Shown: positions 39,391-45,017 of the stretch, in pieces | How the letters are laid out: each line of letters opens with the position of its first letter | Position numbering within the stretch: position 1 is the stretch's first letter | Source: Chloroflexi bacterium TSY | GTDB lineage: Bacteria > Chloroflexota > Anaerolineae > Caldilineales > Caldilineaceae | Assembly (NCBI GenBank): GCA_019217005.1 | Contig: JAHBNG010000020.1 | Coordinates: 62,001 to 126,000, forward strand | Reading direction: 5' to 3' | Length of the DNA: 64,000 nucleotides | Notes under the pieces: model-generated | Told to the model about the DNA's origin: nothing | The model's database searches: none | What the model saw: the letters and a program-made list of their open reading frames with translations, nothing else | Position numbers and translations under genes: made by a program

Positions 39391-39660
39391 CGCTATACTG
39401 CGGTTGTGATGAAAACCGGAATAGTGACATTTGTCACCCTAATTGACAATTTCAAGGGTTTGTAGAGGGTTCGCACCTCAAATTTGTCATGTTGTAACCT
39501 TTTTGACGCTAACAGACCCTCAGAGGTGTTCTAAGGACTCGCTTGTATAGGGTTTGAACACCCAAAATCAGGGACCAAGGTGACAAATGTCACCATACGT
39601 AGTTTTCGTAAGCTATACCAGAGAGACCAAACTACGGTTTTCATACAGAGCAAACTATAG
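39391..39660. repeat. Palindromic element interrupted by MITE-2
   Basis: CGCTATACTGCGGTTGTGATGAAAAC ... GTTTTCATACAGAGCAAACTATAG form opposite ends; a related, uninterrupted copy of about 90 bp is at 41516-41602. MITE-2 (39424-39593) sits inside this copy. Confidence 0.6.
39424..39593. repeat. MITE-2, copy 1 (170 bp)
   Basis: Ends GTGACATTTGTCACC and GGTGACAAATGTCAC; the terminal 14 bases are themselves nearly palindromic. By reading it is identical, in inverted orientation, to 44529-44698, and similarity extends a few bases outward (AATA on one side, CATACGTA on the other). It lies just after SARP1. Confidence 0.85.
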
Positions 39661-39678
39661 ATAGTGATTCTGTAAGTA

Positions 39679-39834
39679 CTAACATCCTCCTCCCGAATTA
39701 CTGCTACAACTACTGGCAGATACGCTTGGCGTAGCATTCAGCCCAATCTCATCCGCCACAACCCCAGATCCAAATGTAACAGACAGCGTCAACGCAACAG
39801 CAACGAATAATTTGATAATGTTCTTGGTATTCAT
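39679..39834 (-). CDS. Small secreted peptide with Cys/Ser/Gly-rich tail
   Basis: 51 residues; ATG at 39834 with AGGAG 9 nt upstream. Residues 1-27 form a signal peptide (MNTKNIIKLFVAVALTLSVT then FGSGVVA), leaving a mature part of about 24 residues that ends SASSCSSNSGGGC. No family is recognised. The promoter 150 nt upstream has SARP-type 11-bp repeats and a good -10 box. The composition suggests a secreted bioactive or signalling peptide or a lipid/thioether-modified precursor; no modification enzyme is adjacent, so this is speculation. It could also be a short cell-surface peptide. Confidence 0.7.
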   Translation of the reverse strand: MNTKNIIKLFVAVALTLSVTFGSGVVADEIGLNATPSVSASSCSSNSGGGC

Positions 39835-39983
39835 CTCATGATCTCCTGTAAATAAATGATTGAATTAAAGGAGGGTCAGAGATGAGAGATCTCTCGGTGA
39901 GGGTTCCTTTGGTAGGCCAAAGTCATTTCACCTGCTTGCAAGCTATCGTGCGACTTGTTGAAGTCGCCAGACCCTGTGCCTTG

Positions 39984-40042
39984 AGTATAGCGGGCGGGCA
40001 TCAGCACTTCATCAGCACTTTGCGAAAGTTCGTCAGCAGCCG
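39984..40042 (-). promoter_or_regulatory. SARP-type promoter of the secreted-peptide gene
   Basis: On the minus strand: AAGTGCTGATG twice in tandem (40020-39999), a diverged further repeat upstream (CTGCTGACG at 40039-40031), the 9-nt spacer CCCGCCCGC, then TATACT (-10, 39989-39984). Predicted start of transcription is near 39977, giving a 140-nt leader. The IS630 element begins 8 nt upstream of the repeats. Confidence 0.75.
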
Positions 40043-40049
40043 TCTGCTA

Positions 40050-41285
40050 GTGTTTTGTCAGATAAGTTATAATACGGTAAACTCTGCCAGAAAGTGACTA
40101 AAAAAACGAGGAGGCAGAGAGAAATGAAGCAAGTATATAAAGTTAAACTAAGTGATAAAGACAGAAATGAATTAAGGCGAATAACGGCAAAAGGAAAAGA
40201 GAACGTAAGAAAGATAAGAAGGGCACATATTCTGCTCTTGTCAGATGGAGGAAAAACAGACAGAGAAATCATGGAACGAGTGGGAGTGACGCGAGCAACG
40301 GTGGTGCGAATCCGCAAAAGATATGTGACGGAAGGGCTAACCAAAGCCCCAGAAGAGAGGCCAAGAAGCGGACGACCAGTCGAGATTAGTAACGAAGCCA
40401 GAGCCAAAATCACGGCACTAGCGTGTACGAAAGGACCAGATGGGCGAAGCCGATGGACTTTAAGGCTGCTAGCAACCACAGCGGTTGAGTTAAAGTTTGT
40501 GGAAGACATTTCGCATGAAACCGTGAGTGAAATTCTGAAAAAAAACGAACTGAAACCCCATTTGAAGGTGCAGTGGTGTATCGGAAAGTTAACACCTACA
40601 TACTTGTGGCACATGGAACAAATCTTGGACCTCTATGCACAGCCCTATGACCCCAAGAATCCTCTCTGGTGGGTGTTACGATGAAAAAACCTTGTCAGCT
40701 CTTGGGCGATACAATCGTGCCGATTGAGATGAAACCAGGCAAGAAATGGCGCTATGATCATCACTATGAACGCAAGGGCATCTGTTACATCTTGATTGCT
40801 TACCAGCCACACACTGGACAGCGGGTTGTTCAGATTACCGAACGGCGCAGAGGCCAAGAGTATGCTCGCTTCATGCATGATCTCAAAACGAAACACAATC
40901 CTGATGCCGATTCATTACAGATTGTTCAGGATAATCTCAACATTCATTCACCCAGTTCCTTCTACACCATCTTTTCGCCTGAGGAAGCTTTCGCTCTGGC
41001 TCAGCACTTTCAGATGGTTTATACCCCCGTCAACGGGAGTTGGCTTAATATGGTTGAAATTGAACTCTCGGTTATCACTCGCCAAGTTCTTGATCGCCGC
41101 ATTGATTCCAAAGAGCTTCTTGAGACTGTTGTCCTTGCTCTTGTCAACGAGCGCAATGAACAATCCGCTACCATTCAATGGCAATTTACCCCCGCTCTCG
41201 CTCGCCAGAAGTTCCAGCGTTTCTATCCTGTTTTGGATACCGATTCTGATGACCAACCTGTATCATAACTTATCTGACAAAACAC
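40050..41285 (+). mobile_element. IS630-family element (1236 bp)
   Basis: Ends GTGTTTTGTCAGATAAGTTA and its inverse (one mismatch in 26). Both are flanked by TA, the IS630/mariner target. It landed right behind the SARP-type promoter at 39984-40042; whatever was divergent to the peptide gene has been displaced or lost. Confidence 0.9.
40124..41268 (+). pseudogene. IS630-type transposase, frameshifted
   Basis: The first segment (MKQVYKVKLSDKDRNELRRI ... helix-turn-helix DREIMERVGVTRATVVRIRK ... to PKNPLWWVLR) stops at 40684. The second continues as KPCQLLGDTIVPIEMKPGKK ... LQIVQDNLNIHSPSSFYTIF (second Asp) ... HGSWLN-type VNGSWLNMVEIELSVITRQV (Glu). Two indels, near 40668 and in the A-run at 40684-40689, separate the CYDEK segment with the first Asp. 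This could be inactivating, or a programmed shift could be involved. Confidence 0.85.
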
Positions 41286-41287
41286 TA

Positions 41288-41381
41288 CTGTTCTGTAAAA
41301 TAAGTTATGGCGGGTGTACAAACCAGGTTTCTGTCGGAAACCTGGTTTGTTTGGGGCTATCACAATTTACTTGACAAAACA
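41288..41381. repeat. IS630-derived MITE with strong hairpin
   Basis: The ends (TGTTCTGTAAAATAAGTTAT and, inverted, TGTTTTGTCAAGTAAATTGT) resemble the adjacent IS630 terminal repeats. Inside is a perfect 13-bp stem CAAACCAGGTTTC with loop TGTCG at 41319-41349. It sits directly next to the full IS630. Confidence 0.6.
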
Positions 41382-41389
41382 CGAGTCCA

Positions 41390-41530
41390 CTGCGCTGGAG
41401 GTATCTATGCAGTGAGCGGTTCTAGTCAGGTCCGTGACCTGGCGGGAGGCACGGGGCAAGTGCCGCTTGTGGGGCTAAGCGCCCACTTCGTGAGTGGGAC
41501 TGGCTCGGAGCACTTCTCTATACTGGGGTT
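41390..41530. other. GC-rich region with several short hairpins, no gene
   Basis: Consecutive short inverted repeats: CACTGC...GCAGTG, CAGGTCCGTGACCTG, GCACGGGGCAAGTGC, CCCACTTCGTGAGTGGG. No open frame of credible coding quality. It could be a structured RNA or a decayed palindromic element; the related 90-bp palindromic repeat of 39391 follows at 41516-41602. Confidence 0.35.
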
Positions 41531-41743
41531 GTGATGAAAACAGCTGTTTTCGAGGGCTCTACCAGAGAGAACAAAATATGGTTTTCATACAGAGCAAAGT
41601 ATAACTGTATAACTATTGACGCCTCGCTGTATTAGGGCAGTTCAGGTCTGTAGCCGTTTTGTACATCCATAAGGGCATAGACAGCACATCTAAAATGGCA
41701 TAGAATGACACCCAAATGGAATTTTGTTGATAGGAGACGCCAA

Positions 41744-42082
41744 ATGAACGCAATGCCACAAATTACGCCCATTACGGAAATGCGCAATACCCATAACAAT
41801 GTATTGGACAAACTTGAAAACGGCCCCGTTTTCCTAACTCAGCGTAGCAAAGCCGTTGCGGTGATAATATCGCCCAAACAATGGGAATATTTGAACGATA
41901 GAATCGATGAACTGGAAGCGATTATCGATATTTTGCAGTCAAAAGTCGAAGTACTCTCAGGTGAAGCCGAATATGTCGATGTCGATATCGAGCAGTTAGA
42001 GGCGCAGCTTGATGGTGTACCAGCACAGTTATCTCTAAAAAACTCAGGTTGCACAGGTCATTTCTGGACGATGAGGATGTGA
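41744..42082 (+). CDS. Phd/YefM-family antitoxin, C-terminus possibly frameshifted
   Basis: ATG at 41744 with GGAG 8 nt upstream, 112 residues. The Phd/YefM opening is clear: ITPITEMRNTHNNVLDKLEN, GPVFLTQRSKAVAVIISPKQ (binding DNA as a dimer), then an acidic coiled-coil tail. No RelE/ParE toxin gene follows. After LSL an A6 run may be off by one: the alternative frame reads KLRLHRSFLDDEDVTRLAIS and stops at 42153. It is an orphan or solitary antitoxin. Confidence 0.8.
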   Translation: MNAMPQITPITEMRNTHNNVLDKLENGPVFLTQRSKAVAVIISPKQWEYLNDRIDELEAIIDILQSKVEVLSGEAEYVDVDIEQLEAQLDGVPAQLSLKNSGCTGHFWTMRM

Positions 42083-42163
42083 CGAGGTTGGCTATTAGTC
42101 TGGAGATAGATGTTCATGCGGCAGATTTATATGGAATGTGTCCAGAGTTTTAGGAATCTGAAC

Positions 42164-42209
42164 AATTTTAGGAAGAATCGAGGAAATTTCCTCGATTCTT
42201 CCTAAAATT
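42164..42209. terminator. Perfect 46-bp palindrome between convergent genes
   Basis: AATTTTAGGAAGAATCGAGG AAA and its exact inverse with no loop, bordered by T/A runs on each side. It lies between the antitoxin gene and the SBP gene and would work as a bidirectional intrinsic terminator. Confidence 0.7.
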
Positions 42210-42245
42210 TCGGTCAGACTAATTTATATGAAGTAGCAATGACCA

Positions 42246-43031
42246 TTATTGATCATCCGCGTCGAAGTATGTAGCGAGGAGGGCATCCAACTGACCATTT
42301 TCTTTCAGTTGAGCTATCCCATCATTTAAGGCCTCCAGCAGTGTTGGCCGGCCTTTATTCACAGCGAAAGCACAGATGTTTTCAGTCAGCGGATCACCCG
42401 CAATCTTAAACGAGCTAGGGTTAGACTGAACATTTTCCTGAGCTGCGTTAATCCCAAAGACGACGGCATCCACATCACCGTTCGCTAGTGCTGCCAAATC
42501 AGCGGACTGACCTTCTACCGCTTCTGTATAGGTCACAATTTGGCCAGGCAGATGTTCTCTGGCGTGGTCCTCAAAGACAGTTCCAGCTAAGACACCAATT
42601 ATACTCTCGGCAGTCAGGTCATTGATGCTCTGAATCGCATCATTTTCTGCCTGTGTCATCAACACCATACCACTTGTGTAGAAAGGTGTCGTGAAACTCA
42701 CCATCTTTTCCCGTTCTTGTGTGACAAACACACAAGTGACTGCAACATCATATGTACCGTCCTGTACACCTGCCAATATGTTCTCGAAGCTTGGACCTCC
42801 TTCGTACTCCACGTTGAAGTTGGCAACTTCGGCGATTGCATTCATCAGATCCACGCTGAACCCAGACTCCTTGCCGTCCTCATCCACTGTTGCAAATGGT
42901 AGATACCCGGTCTCCACGGCTGCCTTCACCGTAATGTCCAGAGGCAAGCAAGCGGTCAACAACAAGAGCAATAGACCAAAACAGAATATCACTTTGCCAA
43001 CATTCATTTGTTTTACATTTTTTGAAAGCAT
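42246..43031 (-). CDS. Amino-acid ABC transporter solute-binding lipoprotein (SBP family 3)
   Basis: 261 residues, AGGAG 7 nt before the ATG. Lipoprotein signal ending LLLLTAC (Cys28). The family-3 fold: AAVETGYLPFATVDEDGKES, GFSVDLMNAIAEVANFNVEY, GVQDGTYDVAVTCVFVTQER. It binds a polar amino acid or similar ligand at the outer membrane face. No permease or ATPase partner is in the window, so it may serve a distant transporter or act as a sensor. Confidence 0.9.
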   Translation of the reverse strand: MLSKNVKQMNVGKVIFCFGLLLLLLTACLPLDITVKAAVETGYLPFATVDEDGKESGFSVDLMNAIAEVANFNVEYEGGPSFENILAGVQDGTYDVAVTCVFVTQEREKMVSFTTPFYTSGMVLMTQAENDAIQSINDLTAESIIGVLAGTVFEDHAREHLPGQIVTYTEAVEGQSADLAALANGDVDAVVFGINAAQENVQSNPSSFKIAGDPLTENICAFAVNKGRPTLLEALNDGIAQLKENGQLDALLATYFDADDQ

Positions 43032-43205
43032 AGAAGTTCTCCTTTTTTAAAGATAAACTGAACTAAACAAAATATATTCAGTAGATCGCAATGGGATTTC
43101 CTATTGACCAGAAACGCCATTGGACTGCGGACTACTAACATTAATGTGAAGCATGGAAATGTCTCAGATGAATCAAAGAAAATGCGACGAGGCGAACCAT
43201 CGATA

Positions 43206-44486
43206 TTAAGTTGGAAATAGCGAGTTTGGGTGGACCCATCCCAGCGTCTCGGATTTCAACAGATACTGATGCCACCCTCGTTCAAAGGATTCAGCAGAAA
43301 CGCCAAAGACTTGGGGGACAATCTCTGTCCAAGCTTCCTGGCGCTGAATGGCTTCGAGCAACCTGGGCAGATGAGCCTGACCATAGGTTGCCAGCCCATA
43401 CCCAACTATGGCTTCAATGGTCATGGCTTGACGTTCCAATTCACGTCTCAAGTGGCTTTCCGCCCAATAGGCACTGTAAAACCGCGTCTCTCTCATGCGT
43501 TGAGAGAGATCGACCAAGGATGGGGAGGGGTTCTCGGCCAACTGTCGCTGCCGTGGCTGGTTGACTCCATTGAGATGGGTCAGCATAGCCCGCTGCACCG
43601 GATCTTGCGCCGCAAACCAGCGGAGTAGCCCCTGTACATTGGGATCGAGCGACCATGCTTGGGAAGATGTCGGGGCTACTTTCTGAAAGAGCACCAGGCT
43701 GGTCAGATGCCGTAAGATTTCGCTCCGTAGAACGTCGCTTTCTGTGAGTGTTGTCGGAAGCGGAAGCAACGTTGGTGAAGGGACAAGCAGCGCCACGTCC
43801 TGCTTGAATGGATTTACGGTGCGTCCATAATGGCGCACATCTGGCAAGACGAGGATGGTCAATTTCTCCGACGCGGATGGGCGTGCCAGGCCGACCTGAT
43901 CGTGGAGCGTTTGAAGCAACGCATCCAGATCAACCGTCACTGCTTCTACAGCTGGTGCATTCTGCCGATAAAACGTCAGATGAAAATAATCGGTCTCCAA
44001 CGTATGCATATCCCCCAAATACGGAGCAGCGGCTGTTGTGGGCTGCGCCGTGTCCGCTGTCTGGTCAGTTGAAACCTTGTCCTCCACCGCCGTAATTGGG
44101 TTTTCCGGACTAAGCGCATACACCTTCGCCTCTTGCCAGATTAGGTAGCCAATGACGCCAAACATTAGGATGCTGATCAACAGAAGCTCGTTACGGCGTA
44201 CGCCAGAAGGTGTACGATCCGCTTGTAATTGAAGATTTTCCGAAAAGCGCGATTCATGGGCCGGATCGGAATGGACCTCTTCATCTATGATTGTTTCATC
44301 TGCTACCGTTTCATCTAATACGGTCCAGGTGAGATCGGGTTGACGGGTGAATCGCTGTTTGCCTCCCGCTCCCTTCCACACGCGCTGCGAAAAGCAGCCA
44401 TTTGTTGTTGGTGTATCAGATAAATCTCTGTTGTCATACGTGAGTTCAGTGTCAAAATTAGGATTGGTGTGGTAATGAGTCATCAT
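43206..44486 (-). CDS. Membrane-anchored protein resembling peptidase-MA fold with degenerate active site
   Basis: 426 residues, AGGAG 5 nt before the ATG. A cytoplasmic N-terminal part (about 1-105) is rich in acidic residues, one TM helix follows (LLLISILMFGVIGYLIW, about 106-122), then an extracytoplasmic domain (YFHLTFYRQNAPAVEAVTVD ... KLTILVLPDVRHYGR). The overall order resembles Chloroflexota peptidase-MA-like proteins, but where HELTH is expected it reads EILRHLTSLVLFQ, so zinc binding is lost. A SARP-type promoter 420 nt upstream points at this gene; two MITE-like elements lie in the leader. It is a probable SARP2 target. Confidence 0.6.
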   Translation of the reverse strand: MMTHYHTNPNFDTELTYDNRDLSDTPTTNGCFSQRVWKGAGGKQRFTRQPDLTWTVLDETVADETIIDEEVHSDPAHESRFSENLQLQADRTPSGVRRNELLLISILMFGVIGYLIWQEAKVYALSPENPITAVEDKVSTDQTADTAQPTTAAAPYLGDMHTLETDYFHLTFYRQNAPAVEAVTVDLDALLQTLHDQVGLARPSASEKLTILVLPDVRHYGRTVNPFKQDVALLVPSPTLLPLPTTLTESDVLRSEILRHLTSLVLFQKVAPTSSQAWSLDPNVQGLLRWFAAQDPVQRAMLTHLNGVNQPRQRQLAENPSPSLVDLSQRMRETRFYSAYWAESHLRRELERQAMTIEAIVGYGLATYGQAHLPRLLEAIQRQEAWTEIVPQVFGVSAESFERGWHQYLLKSETLGWVHPNSLFPT

Positions 44487-44528
44487 TCTCTCCTAAAAAT
44501 CAATAAAACAGAACATAAAATACGTATG

Positions 44529-44698
44529 GTGACATTTGTCACCTTGGTCCCTGATTTTGGGTGTTCAAACCCTATACAAGCGAGTCCTTAGAACACCTCT
44601 GAGGGTCTGTTAGCGTCAAAAAGGTTACAACATGACAAATTTGAGGTGCGAACCCTCTACAAACCCTTGAAATTGTCAATTAGGGTGACAAATGTCAC
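44529..44698. repeat. MITE-2, copy 2 (170 bp, inverted relative to copy 1)
   Basis: Exact inverse of 39424-39593 by reading. It begins 42 nt upstream of the membrane-protein start and so lies in its predicted leader. Its terminal near-palindromes (GTGACATTTGTCAC) would form hairpins in the transcript. Confidence 0.85.
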
Positions 44699-44749
44699 TA
44701 TTAAAATTGTCATTTGACATCAGGCCATTTGAATACTGTCTAAGCATTT

Positions 44750-44882
44750 AGAGCGTGTTTTTTGAAGTGCCACAGCGTGTCATTCTGAGTGGAGGAACAG
44801 AGCGAAGAATCTTCTTTTTGCACTTGGAACCAGAGATTCTTCGTCGCAAAACCTCCTCAGAATGACTTTTAAAACACGCTCT
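44750..44882. repeat. MITE-3 (133 bp)
   Basis: AGAGCGTGTTTT at the left, AAAACACGCTCT at the right, with inner GTCATTCTGAG/CTCAGAATGAC. A solo end (AACACGCTCTTA) is found upstream of SARP1 at 36221. It lies between the SARP-type promoter and the membrane-protein gene. Confidence 0.75.
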
Positions 44883-44913
44883 TAGCAAGAATTTGCTCGA
44901 GCGCCTAAATATA

Positions 44914-44961
44914 ACTATAGCGGGCAACTGTGATCAGTTTGTGATCAGTTTGTGACCAGTA
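44914..44961 (-). promoter_or_regulatory. SARP-type promoter, divergent to SARP2
   Basis: Minus strand: three 11-bp direct repeats (TACTGGTCACA, AACTGATCACA, AACTGATCACA; 44961-44929), the 9-nt spacer GTTGCCCGC, then -10 TATAGT (44919-44914). Same geometry as at 39984 and 53126. It would drive the membrane-protein gene at 44486 through a leader that now contains two MITE-like elements. Confidence 0.78.
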
Positions 44962-45005
44962 CTTCCAATCCCAACTCGATTTAGCATCGACACACGAAAA
45001 ATGGA

Positions 45006-45011
45006 TATAAT
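45006..45011 (+). promoter_or_regulatory. -10 box of SARP2, leaderless start
   Basis: TATAAT ends 6 nt before the ATG at 45018 and no Shine-Dalgarno is present, so the transcript should start at or next to the start codon. No good -35 is seen. SARP3 has the same arrangement. Confidence 0.6.
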
Positions 45012-45017
45012 AGAGAG

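Noticed and set aside
39679..39834. Calling the small peptide a lanthipeptide or sactipeptide precursor
   Set aside because: It has a Sec-type signal peptide instead of a typical leader, and no LanM, radical-SAM or protease-transporter gene is nearby; only the Cys/Ser/Gly tail is suggestive.
44929..44961. Reading the 11-bp repeats as the operator of SARP2 itself on the plus strand (same idea for SARP3)
   Set aside because: On the plus strand the distance from the repeats to the -10 box is 44 nt (SARP2) and 51 nt (SARP3) and differs. On the minus strand it is exactly 9 nt at three loci. Autoregulation is still possible but the geometry favours the divergent gene.
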